NCBI RefSeq assembly: GCF_009192765.1 | Contig: NZ_VOHQ01000003.1 | Span: forward strand, 434,001 to 498,000 | DNA: 64,000 bases | Source of the DNA: Agriterribacter humi | GTDB taxonomy: Bacteria > Bacteroidota > Bacteroidia > Chitinophagales > Chitinophagaceae | Reading direction: 5' to 3' | Shown: piece by piece, positions 30,510 through 38,659 of the stretch | How the letters are laid out: each line of letters opens with the position of its first letter | Numbering within the stretch: position 1 is the stretch's first letter | Program-made: the position numbers and the translations under genes | Notes under the pieces: model-generated | What the model was told of the DNA's origin: nothing | Database searches by the model: none | The model's input: only the letters and a program-made list of their open reading frames with translations

Positions 30510-32279
30510 ATGAAACATTATTATAAAATCATTATTTCTTCCATATTCCTGCTTGTTCTGTTTTCCTGCAACAAGAAACTGGATCTGCCCAGTGATGGCC
30601 GGATTACCATTGACCAGGTATTCAGCGATTATAACAGAACGCGTGGATATCTTAATTCCTGTTACGGGCATTTACCTGCTCCTTATATGGACAGGGCTTC
30701 GTTTACAGATGAAGCGCAGGATGCAGATGACATTACTTCCGGTTCAAGATATACCATGTGGTATGGCGGTAATATTACTTCCCAAACCTATGCCCTGTAT
30801 TCTTCGGATGGAAGCCCCTGGGCACAACTTTTCCAGGGAATCACCAAGTGCAATACATTTATTGAAAACATAAGAACCGCTACGGTATATGCCAGCGAGG
30901 AAGTGAAAGCAGGATGGACAGCGCAGGCGCATACCTTAAGGGCTTTGTATTACCTGCAATTGATCAAGCGATATGGTGGTGTACCTATTTTTGATAAACC
31001 TTTGGATATCCTGCACGATTTTAGCAAAGACAACCGTGCTACGTTTGGAGAGGTGGTGAAATTTATTATGGCCGATTGCGATTCGGCGCTGGCTGTACCC
31101 AATACACAAAATGGGTTTTCCTGGAACATTTACGATAACCAGTTTGGTATTATGAGCCGTGCTGTAGCATATGCTATTAAATCGCAGGCAATAACGTATG
31201 CCGCCAGCCCCTTATGGGCCGATGGCACTTACAGTTGGGCAGATGCGGCCCAGGTAACGGCTGAAGCTTTGCAGCAGTGCCTGGCAAACGGATATAAACT
31301 CTTTGATGAAGTACCTGCCTCCGGCATTGCACAAAACTCTTACGCGTTGTACTTTTTTACAACATCCAACGATCAGCGTGCTGTGGATAAAGAAACTATA
31401 TACCAGGGTGGTGGTCAAATGCAGGTATGGAAATTTGCCGGGCTGCCCAGTACCCCGGGTATGGAAAAAGCAGGCCCATGTCCTACGCAGGAACTGGTAG
31501 ACAGTTATGAAATGGCCAATGGCGAAGCGCCCATCAGCGGGTATTCAGATGCCAGCCGCCTGATTCCCATTGTCAATCCTGCTTCAGGATACGATGAAAC
31601 AAATCCCTATGCCGGCCGCGACCCCAGGTTTTATGCTTCTATTTATTACAATGGTGCAGTGCGGAACCTGGATCAGCCCGCCGGGAAAAAAGTAGAAACA
31701 TATGTGGGTGGTGAAGAAGAGATATCAGCACTAAACCGTAAGCATACACGAACCGGTTATTACCAGCGTAAGTTTAATAATTATAAGTCTGGACAAAACA
31801 ATGACGCCGACGGTGCTATACGGTTGTTTCGTTTGGCCGAGCTGTACTTAAATTTTGCAGAAGCCGCTAACCAGTCTGTTGGGCCGGATGCAGCGGTTAC
31901 AGCCAACGGACAGTCCATGACGGCAAGAGAAGCCGTAAGTGCAGTAAGGGCAAGAGTTGGAATGCCTGCTTTTCCGATAGGCATGTCTAAGGAAGATTTT
32001 GATAAAAAATACCGTAATGAACGAAGGATAGAATTGGCATTTGAAGAGCATCGTTTCTTCGATGTTCGCCGCTGGAAAATATTAAACCAGACAGATCAGT
32101 TTGTTACAGGTGTTGAGATCACGAAAAATGGGGCAGACTTTACATACAACCGCTTCAAATTTGAAGACAGGGATTGTTCGTCAGATAAATACCTGATGTA
32201 CCCCATTGACCAGGATGAAGTAAATAAAATAATCGGTCTTTCTGATGTGAACTGGCAGAATCCGGGATGGCTGGATTAG
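30510..32279 (+). CDS. SusD/RagB starch-binding-like lipoprotein (second copy)
   Basis: ATG 30510 is preferred over the upstream in-frame TTG at 30483. The 589-residue lipoprotein has its acylated Cys in LFSCNKK. It is paralogous to the first SusD of this locus: both open with K-x-L-D-(M/L)-x-(S/P)DG, share an F-S-D-x-(N/D)-x-T-R/A-x-(Y/F)LNSCY segment, and have the C-terminal RNERRIELAFEEHRFFDVRRW signature. It would form the lid of the second SusC. A terminator lies about 215 nt downstream, which closes the susCD-susCD block. Confidence 0.95.
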   Translation: MKHYYKIIISSIFLLVLFSCNKKLDLPSDGRITIDQVFSDYNRTRGYLNSCYGHLPAPYMDRASFTDEAQDADDITSGSRYTMWYGGNITSQTYALYSSDGSPWAQLFQGITKCNTFIENIRTATVYASEEVKAGWTAQAHTLRALYYLQLIKRYGGVPIFDKPLDILHDFSKDNRATFGEVVKFIMADCDSALAVPNTQNGFSWNIYDNQFGIMSRAVAYAIKSQAITYAASPLWADGTYSWADAAQVTAEALQQCLANGYKLFDEVPASGIAQNSYALYFFTTSNDQRAVDKETIYQGGGQMQVWKFAGLPSTPGMEKAGPCPTQELVDSYEMANGEAPISGYSDASRLIPIVNPASGYDETNPYAGRDPRFYASIYYNGAVRNLDQPAGKKVETYVGGEEEISALNRKHTRTGYYQRKFNNYKSGQNNDADGAIRLFRLAELYLNFAEAANQSVGPDAAVTANGQSMTAREAVSAVRARVGMPAFPIGMSKEDFDKKYRNERRIELAFEEHRFFDVRRWKILNQTDQFVTGVEITKNGADFTYNRFKFEDRDCSSDKYLMYPIDQDEVNKIIGLSDVNWQNPGWLD

Positions 32280-32385
32280 TGTGGTGAGTAGGGAGTGGTG
32301 AATGGTGAATAGTGAGACGTGAAAGGTGAGAAGTGAAAGGTGAGTGGTGAGAAGAGAGACGTGAGAAGTGAAATGTTGAGTGAAC
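32280..32385. repeat. GTGA-rich degenerate repeat after second susD
   Basis: Immediately after the stop codon, about 105 nt consist of purine-rich words such as GGTGAGAAGTGAAA, GAATGGTGAATAG and GAGAGACGTGAG in no fixed period. The same words recur after the stop of the 1177-residue protein (47531-47709) and, shorter, after the GMC gene (43800-43829). Confidence 0.6.
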
Positions 32386-32492
32386 AACATTATTGAAACA
32401 GACATGATGTTTTTTGAATAGTTAACTGTAAATTTTTCATAAACGAGGCTATAAATCTCCGATGGTAATTTTCTCAGGCAGTTGGTTCAACT

Positions 32493-32527
32493 TACCGCTC
32501 CTGGCTTTTCAGGGGCGGTATATTTTT
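32493..32527 (+). terminator. Rho-independent terminator of the susCD-susCD block
   Basis: An 11-bp stem (32493-32503 with 32510-32520, one G-U pair) and 6-nt loop are followed by TATTTTT. It lies 214 nt past the second susD stop and separates the transporter block from the hydrolase genes. Confidence 0.75.
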
Positions 32528-32717
32528 ACCCGTATGAATGATTTTTTTACTGCTGTTTGCGGTCACATTAATCCCCGGAAAAAACAATACCTGTCTTACG
32601 CTTATGGTCCGGACTGGGGTAAGTGGAATACAGCATGGCACCCTGTTCGTTTTTAATATAGTACTATAACATCCGCTAATGTAAAACCCGGGTGTTGCAT
32701 TAAACCTGTTTAACATT

Positions 32718-34721
32718 ATGAAAAGAAGAATACTGTTTATTGCGCTTGTTGCCTTATTAAGTAAACTGCATGGATATACTCAAACCACCGATGAAAACGA
32801 TTACCGCGATATATATCCCGACACCTGGGTGGCTACCGATGGCATTGGCAGAACCATGCCGGGGTTTAATGCGGTGGGGCCGGTTAAGCATGATCAGCGC
32901 CGTGTTGTGGGCATTTTTTATATCACCTGGCATAGTGATAATCTCGCCAATCTTAAGCCTCCTTATAGTGCCGATGTAACCAAAGTGTTTGCCGAAGATC
33001 CATCTGCCCGGCTTGATGCCAAACATCCTTTATGGAAAGAAGGATCATATCACTGGGGCGAACCGGAAGCCGGGTATTTTTTGAGTAAGGATGAATATGT
33101 GATCCGCAAAGACATGTCTATGCTTGCCGATGCAGGTGTGGATGTGCTGATCATGGACGTAACCAATGCGGTTCGGTACTGGAGTGAGTGGGACGCTGTT
33201 TTTTCGGTAATGCAAAAAATGAAGGCAGAAGGAAATAAAGTGCCTAAATTTTGTTTTTGGGCATTTAACGGACCGGTCATTACAGTAGTCCAGGATTTAT
33301 ACGACAGAATTTACAAAGAAAATAAATACAAAGACCTGTGGTTTCACTGGGACGATAAGCCTTTGATGTTGTATAATGGCGACCCAAGTGTGGATGCAAA
33401 CGGAAACGGCGTAAAGAATCCCAATCTACATTATGATTCCACGGCATTAACCAACCGCAATAACCCTCATTACGGAAATCCTGATTACACTGAAAAATTT
33501 TATAAAGACTATACCAAAGAAGTAAAAAAATATTTTACCCTGCGCACAATGTGGTGGGGATATTATAAATGGGCAGGTAGGCGTTTTGTAGGCACCGAAG
33601 ATAACTGGAGCTTTGGGTATGATTTGGGTAACGACAAAGTGAAAGCTATGCATCCCGACAGCCTTGTCTCTACACACAATGGAAAAAAAGAGGAAGCGGC
33701 CGTTACGCCTGCGCAGCATCCGTCGAGCTTAGTGGGCAAATCCTGGTCCAGGGAAAAAGGAGAGCCGCCGTTAAACCAATATGATCTTCCTGAACCTACC
33801 TACGTACCGTGGTTGAAGAAAACGGTAAGCAATCCGGAAGGCTATGGTATTTACTTCCAGGAAAGATGGGAAGAAGCATTGAAAAGCGATCCTCAGTTTT
33901 TATATATCAACGACTGGAACGAATGGACTGCAGGCAAGTACCAGCCGGCAGATGGAAAAACATTTGATTTCATGCGCCGCAAAAGTCCCTATTTTTTTGT
34001 TGACCAGTACAACGCCGAATTTAACCGTGCCATACAGCCCATGAAAGGCGGCTATACGGATAATTATTACATGCAGATGGCACAAAACATCCGCAGGTAT
34101 AAAGGTGTGCGTGCCATACCGGAATTAAAAGGATTGTCGAGGATGAAAGTGGATGGAAACTTTGATGACTGGAAAAAAATATCGGTAGAATACCGCGATA
34201 CCAAAGGCGATGTTTTTCACCGTGATCATAAAGGATACGGTGGTCTGCATTACAGCAACAATTCGGGACGTAACGATATTGTAACCTGTAAAGTAGCAGT
34301 AGATAAAAACAATGTATTCTTTTACGCCGAAACAGACCAGCCGCTTACCCCTTCTATTGGCAATAACTGGATGCTGCTGCTGATAGATGCGGATCAGAAC
34401 CCGGCTACCGGATGGCATGGATATGATTTCCTTATCAATAAAAAAATTAAGGACGATAAAACCACAACCCTGATGCGTTATGATGCCAATACCGCAAGCA
34501 ATCACTGGACAGAAATCGCCGAACTAACGTATCGATATAACGGCGCTGTGCTGGAGTTGTCTGTTCCGCGCAGCATTTTGGGCTTAAAAGGTGATGGATT
34601 TACTTTCGATTATCATTGGGCAGACAATCCCGAAGACCTCGAAACGCCCATTTCGCTTAGCATTAACGGCGACAGTGCACCCAACCGCCGGTTCAACTAT
34701 CGGAGCATCTGGAAAAAATAA
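32718..34721 (+). CDS. GH71/99-like secreted protein with CBM9-like domain, paralogue 1
   Basis: The 667-residue exported protein has a signal peptide to about residue 21. Residues about 35-450 look like a TIM-barrel hydrolase of the GH71/99-like group found in Bacteroidota: VGIFYITWHSDN near the first strand, MLADAGVDVLIMDVTN, and DWNEWTAG at 398-406 with Glu402. In GH99 and WbsX relatives the equivalent motif is NEWxEG with a second Glu; here the second position is Ala405. The C-terminal part (from about 475, GNFDDWKKISVEY to the end) resembles a CBM9/DOMON-like carbohydrate-binding sandwich. It is the first of three tandem paralogues. A glycan-cleaving role is likely from family and context, but the missing Glu leaves the mechanism open. 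Confidence 0.75.
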   Translation: MKRRILFIALVALLSKLHGYTQTTDENDYRDIYPDTWVATDGIGRTMPGFNAVGPVKHDQRRVVGIFYITWHSDNLANLKPPYSADVTKVFAEDPSARLDAKHPLWKEGSYHWGEPEAGYFLSKDEYVIRKDMSMLADAGVDVLIMDVTNAVRYWSEWDAVFSVMQKMKAEGNKVPKFCFWAFNGPVITVVQDLYDRIYKENKYKDLWFHWDDKPLMLYNGDPSVDANGNGVKNPNLHYDSTALTNRNNPHYGNPDYTEKFYKDYTKEVKKYFTLRTMWWGYYKWAGRRFVGTEDNWSFGYDLGNDKVKAMHPDSLVSTHNGKKEEAAVTPAQHPSSLVGKSWSREKGEPPLNQYDLPEPTYVPWLKKTVSNPEGYGIYFQERWEEALKSDPQFLYINDWNEWTAGKYQPADGKTFDFMRRKSPYFFVDQYNAEFNRAIQPMKGGYTDNYYMQMAQNIRRYKGVRAIPELKGLSRMKVDGNFDDWKKISVEYRDTKGDVFHRDHKGYGGLHYSNNSGRNDIVTCKVAVDKNNVFFYAETDQPLTPSIGNNWMLLLIDADQNPATGWHGYDFLINKKIKDDKTTTLMRYDANTASNHWTEIAELTYRYNGAVLELSVPRSILGLKGDGFTFDYHWADNPEDLETPISLSINGDSAPNRRFNYRSIWKK

Positions 34722-34770
34722 GTTCGGAAAGCAAACAAAATCATTGGTCAGTCACACTAAAAATTAAGAG

Positions 34771-36549
34771 ATGAAATATTGCACAGGTTTATTGCTTCTT
34801 GCTTTTTGTATACAATCAAGGGCCCAGTCGCCAGGCATTAGCGCTATAGCCACAGATGCCGTTGGCAGATCTTTACCTGGTTATGAACAAGCAGGCGCAC
34901 CTAAGAAAGATAGGTTTGTAGGATTGTTTTACTGGACATGGCATACACAACAAAGCAAAAACAATCCACCTTATAACGTTACCGAATACCTTTCGCGCGA
35001 TCCCAAAGCAATCCATGATTACAATAATCCCATATGGCCCAAAGGCAAAAGTCCCTGGTTTTGGGGCGAGCCTTTGTTTGGTTATTATATTGATACCGAT
35101 GCATGGGTGTTGCGTAAGCATGCAGAGATGCTTGCCGATGCAGGCGTTGATGTAATCATTTTTGATTGCACCAATGGTAATATTACCTGGAAAGAATCGT
35201 ATATGAAATTGTGTGAAGTATTTACACAGGCACGGAAAGATGGTGTTAAAACACCTCAAATTGCTTTTATGCTGCCCTTTTGGGTAGGCGTTGGCGGTAA
35301 AGAAATATTAAGGGAGATATACAATGATCTGTATAAGCCAGGTAAATACAAAGACCTTTGGTTTAAATGGAAAGGGAAGCCTTTTGTAATGGGATCTCCC
35401 GAATTTGCCGAAGACATACCTGGCAGAGCGAATGATCCCGCACTCAAAAAAGAATTGCAGCAATTCTTCACCTTTCGTACGGGTCAGCCGGTATACAACA
35501 AAGGCCCCGAAAAACCAGACCATTGGGGATGGCTGGAAATTTACCCGCAGCATGGTTTTGTAAAAAAAGAAGATGGCGGCTTCGAACAGGTAACTGTTGG
35601 GGCAGCGCAGAACTGGACTAAGGAAAGAGGGCTAACTGCGTTGAATGCTACCGGTGCTTTTGGCCGTAGCTATACACATGCAAAAGGCCACATTACAGAG
35701 CCCGGAGCGGTAAACTATGGGTACAACTTCCAGGAACAGTGGGAGCGGGCGCTGGAAATTGATCCTGAATTTATTTTTATTACAGGATGGAATGAATGGA
35801 TTGCGGGGAGGTATGATGTTTGGCAGGAGCAAACCAACGCATTTCCCGATGAATTTAACCAGGAAAACAGCCGCGATATTGAACCCATGAAGGGCGGACA
35901 TGGCGATAATTATTACTACCAGATGGTAAGCAATATCCGAAGGTTTAAAGGTGTACCAGCTACGCAGCCTGTATCTGCGCCTATAACCATTGCCGTTGAC
36001 GGAAGATTTGCAGAATGGAATAAAGTAACACCGGCTTTCACATCTCACAAAGGCAGTACCATTCACCGCAACAGCGCGGGTTGGGGCAGCTTGCATTATA
36101 CGAACAATACAGGAAGAAATGATATTGTGCTTGCCAAAGTGGCCAGGGATAATGATCATGTTTATTTTTATGTTGAATCCGCTAAGGCATTAACGCCCAA
36201 AACAGACCCTGCATGGATGCGTTTGTTTATTGATATTGATCTGGATAAGAATACCGGGTGGGAAGGATATGATTTTGTGATCAACCGCATTAATCCGGGT
36301 AAGAAAGCTATAGTGGAAAAAACGTATGCAGCATGGAACTGGCAAAAAGCCGGTGAGGTGGATTATGCAGTGAATGGCAATAAACTGGAAATTAAAGTAC
36401 CAAAAGATTTGCTGGGCATTACCGGCGAGCCTGATTTTGGTTTTAAATGGAGCGATAATATGCAGGAGCAGAACAATATCATGGATTTTTGGATCAATGG
36501 CGATACAGCGCCTGCCGGAAGATTTAATTATCATTATACAGCAAAATAA
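34771..36549 (+). CDS. GH71/99-like secreted protein with CBM9-like domain, paralogue 2
   Basis: The 592-residue paralogue of the upstream gene starts 49 nt after it. Signal peptide to about residue 18 (SRAQ). The same landmarks occur in the same order: VGLFYWTWHTQQ, WGEPLFGYY, MLADAGVDVIIFDCTN, YNFQEQWERALE and GWNEWIAG with Glu342 and Ala345, then EPMKGGHGDNYYYQMVSNIRRFKG linking to a C-terminal CBM9-like domain (from about 410). It lacks the extended loop around residues 240-270 of paralogue 1 and so is shorter. Probably secreted to the periplasm or beyond. Substrate unknown. Confidence 0.75.
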   Translation: MKYCTGLLLLAFCIQSRAQSPGISAIATDAVGRSLPGYEQAGAPKKDRFVGLFYWTWHTQQSKNNPPYNVTEYLSRDPKAIHDYNNPIWPKGKSPWFWGEPLFGYYIDTDAWVLRKHAEMLADAGVDVIIFDCTNGNITWKESYMKLCEVFTQARKDGVKTPQIAFMLPFWVGVGGKEILREIYNDLYKPGKYKDLWFKWKGKPFVMGSPEFAEDIPGRANDPALKKELQQFFTFRTGQPVYNKGPEKPDHWGWLEIYPQHGFVKKEDGGFEQVTVGAAQNWTKERGLTALNATGAFGRSYTHAKGHITEPGAVNYGYNFQEQWERALEIDPEFIFITGWNEWIAGRYDVWQEQTNAFPDEFNQENSRDIEPMKGGHGDNYYYQMVSNIRRFKGVPATQPVSAPITIAVDGRFAEWNKVTPAFTSHKGSTIHRNSAGWGSLHYTNNTGRNDIVLAKVARDNDHVYFYVESAKALTPKTDPAWMRLFIDIDLDKNTGWEGYDFVINRINPGKKAIVEKTYAAWNWQKAGEVDYAVNGNKLEIKVPKDLLGITGEPDFGFKWSDNMQEQNNIMDFWINGDTAPAGRFNYHYTAK

Positions 36550-36583
36550 AAACGCTGCATGGTTTGCTGCCGGGGCAATCGCC

Positions 36584-36606
36584 GTGGTACGTGTCTCACG
36601 TACCAC
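36584..36606. repeat. Perfect 10-bp hairpin between paralogues 2 and 3
   Basis: GTGGTACGTG (36584-36593) and CACGTACCAC (36597-36606) are exact reverse complements around a TCT loop. It has the look of a REP-type palindrome. A related but imperfect hairpin follows at 36693-36713. Confidence 0.6.
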
Positions 36607-36692
36607 CACCAGGGCTTCTTTTTATTTAAGTTGACCGGCGACAATTTGAACTTTTCTCACCGGAGGTAAGTGCATCCGTTTCTACTGCCCTG

Positions 36693-36713
36693 GCTGGTGT
36701 CTCCACCACCAGC
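36693..36713. repeat. Second hairpin between paralogues 2 and 3
   Basis: GCTGGTG and the CACCACCAGC region pair around a TCTC loop. The flanking GCCCTGG (36687-36693) is the inverted counterpart of CCAGGGC beside the first hairpin (36607-36613). Both hairpins are followed by a GCGACAATT(T)GAA word. Confidence 0.45.
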
Positions 36714-36768
36714 AGCGACAATTGAATACACCACCTTTAGTTAACTTTTAAAATTGTAGTCAATTCAA

Positions 36769-38508
36769 ATGAGAAAGTTTATCCTTATTGTTTGTATGAG
36801 TTGCTTCATTGCTGAATCAGCCATCTCACAAACGCTGGCTGCAACCGACGGGCTGGGTCGTACGCTGGTGCAAAATGATGCCGCAGGAAATCCAAAATCC
36901 AATCGTCATGTTGCACTGTTCTATTTTTTGTGGCAGGGCGATAAAGGTTCACCAACATCGCCCAACAACTGGGATTTGCACGAACTGTATACAAACCACC
37001 GGGAAGTTTTTGATGATGCCGGTGATCCCAATTGGGGTGGTGGTAAAGGAACTTATTATTTTTGGGGTAAGCCTATTTACGGATATTACCGTGGCGATGA
37101 TTACTGGGTGCATCTGCGCAATGTTCAACTGCTTACCGATGCAGGCGTAGATATGCTGGTGATAGATGCTACCAACCGGGTTACTTATCCGCTTCAGTCT
37201 GAAGCATTGATGAAAGCAATGGATGCAGTGCGGGCACAGGGAAAAAATCCTCCTAAAATTGTGTTCTACACCAATACAGCTTCGGGAGAAACCATGCAGG
37301 AGATTTATGAGAATTTTTATAAAGAAGGAGCGCCTTACCGTCATCCGGATTGCTGGTATTATTTAGATAATAAACCCCTGATTATAGGAGTAACCAAAGA
37401 AACGGAAGGTAAAGCGTATAAGAATTTTTTCACTTTCAGGGAGTCGCAATGGCCAACGGTGCCCAAAGTACCAAATGGTTGGCCCTGGATTAGTTTTACC
37501 CGGAAGCCCGAAGTACACTACAATGAACGTGGTGAAAAAGAAATTATCAACGTGTCTGTGGCGCAACACCCAAATCCCACTGCCGGCATGGGAGGTTCGG
37601 CATTCTATGGGAACATGGACAACTGGGGACGCAGTTATCATAACAACACGCATGGCAATCCGGAAACCGATATACGGTATGGTTACAATTTCCAGGAACA
37701 ATGGGATTATGCGCTTAAGGAAGACATTCCGTTTGTATTTGTTACCGGGTGGAATGAATGGATTGCAGGCCGCTGGAAGAGCATGGATAGTAATCCAAAG
37801 CATTCCTGGTTTTGCGACCAGGCAAGTCCTGAATACAGTCGCGATATTGAACCTTCTTTAACCGCCGGACTAAAAGATCATTATTACATGCAAATGGTTA
37901 ATAACATACGACGGTATAAAGGCGTTGAAAAAAATCTGGCAGACAAGGGATTGATAACAATTCGCAATATGCAGGATTGGAAAAAAGTAGCGCTTGTATA
38001 TACCGATTATACCGGTGACACACAACACCGCAATCATCCCGGGGCACAGTCAAAACCCGAAACCATTTACACCAGCAATACAGGCCGGAATGACTTTCAT
38101 ATTATAAAAGTGGCAAAGGATGATAAGCATTTATTTTTTTACACCGAAACAGTACATGATATTACAGAGCCATCGGGCAACAACTGGATGCGCCTCTATA
38201 TTGATTGGGATAAGAATGCCAAAACCGGCTGGAAGGGCTATGATTACCGGGTTGTAAAGGGTACTGTACTGGAACATTATAGCAATGGTAAATGGACAGT
38301 CATTAATAAAAAAGCAATCAAGCCTGTTATTAACGGAAACAAAATGATGCTTACGATTCCGCTTTCGCTTTTTAGTAAGTTGGCTGGCCCACTCCGTTTT
38401 GAATTTAAATGGACGGATAACATGCAGGAAGAAAACCCTTTAGACTGGTATATCAACGGAGATGCCGCACCGGGAGGCAGATTTAATTATCAGTATACGG
38501 CACAATAG
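36769..38508 (+). CDS. GH71/99-like secreted protein with CBM9-like domain, paralogue 3
   Basis: The 579-residue third tandem paralogue has a signal peptide to about residue 20, VALFYFLWQGDKG, WGKPIYGYYRGDDYWV, LLTDAGVDMLVIDATN, YNFQEQWDYALK and GWNEWIAG with Glu330 and Ala333. The C-terminal CBM9-like domain begins near residue 400 (MQDWKKVALVYTDYTGD) and ends in WYINGDAAPGGRFNYQY, the same ending as paralogue 2. It is separated from paralogue 2 by 219 nt holding two hairpins, so its expression may differ. Confidence 0.75.
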   Translation: MRKFILIVCMSCFIAESAISQTLAATDGLGRTLVQNDAAGNPKSNRHVALFYFLWQGDKGSPTSPNNWDLHELYTNHREVFDDAGDPNWGGGKGTYYFWGKPIYGYYRGDDYWVHLRNVQLLTDAGVDMLVIDATNRVTYPLQSEALMKAMDAVRAQGKNPPKIVFYTNTASGETMQEIYENFYKEGAPYRHPDCWYYLDNKPLIIGVTKETEGKAYKNFFTFRESQWPTVPKVPNGWPWISFTRKPEVHYNERGEKEIINVSVAQHPNPTAGMGGSAFYGNMDNWGRSYHNNTHGNPETDIRYGYNFQEQWDYALKEDIPFVFVTGWNEWIAGRWKSMDSNPKHSWFCDQASPEYSRDIEPSLTAGLKDHYYMQMVNNIRRYKGVEKNLADKGLITIRNMQDWKKVALVYTDYTGDTQHRNHPGAQSKPETIYTSNTGRNDFHIIKVAKDDKHLFFYTETVHDITEPSGNNWMRLYIDWDKNAKTGWKGYDYRVVKGTVLEHYSNGKWTVINKKAIKPVINGNKMMLTIPLSLFSKLAGPLRFEFKWTDNMQEENPLDWYINGDAAPGGRFNYQYTAQ

Positions 38509-38614
38509 ATTACACTTCGCTCCTGCTTTTTACAAAGAGCCCAATGTGTAGGATAAAATTAATTTTTCCGGTTACATACATAACCTTCGGAAAGGACACC
38601 TGTTTTATATATAG

Positions 38615-38642
38615 TTTGATAACGATTGGAATATTAGATTTG
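38615..38642 (+). promoter_or_regulatory. Candidate promoter for the six-hairpin glycosidase gene
   Basis: TTTG at 38615-38618, 16 nt, then TAGATTTG at 38635-38642 matches the Bacteroidota -33/-7 pattern. The ATG is 17 nt beyond the -7 box. This would give the 909-residue protein its own start of transcription. Confidence 0.5.
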
Positions 38643-38659
38643 TAAATAACCATTTAGCC

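Larger units (their letters stand above)
32280..32717. other. 438-nt intergenic region before the GH71/99-like genes
   Basis: It holds the GTGA-rich repeat (32280-32385), a terminator (32493-32527) and a perfect 12-nt palindrome TATAGTACTATA (32658-32669) about 50 nt before the next ATG. The only open frame inside it (32462-32656) runs across the terminator hairpin and I do not consider it coding. Confidence 0.6.

Noticed and set aside
32280-32385. Possible CRISPR array in the GTGA-rich tract
   Set aside because: There are no constant-length repeats with unique spacers; the words are irregular and there are no cas genes nearby.
32462-32656. 64-codon open frame between susD and the first GH71/99-like gene
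   Set aside because: It reads straight through the terminator hairpin at 32493-32527 and has no recognisable features.
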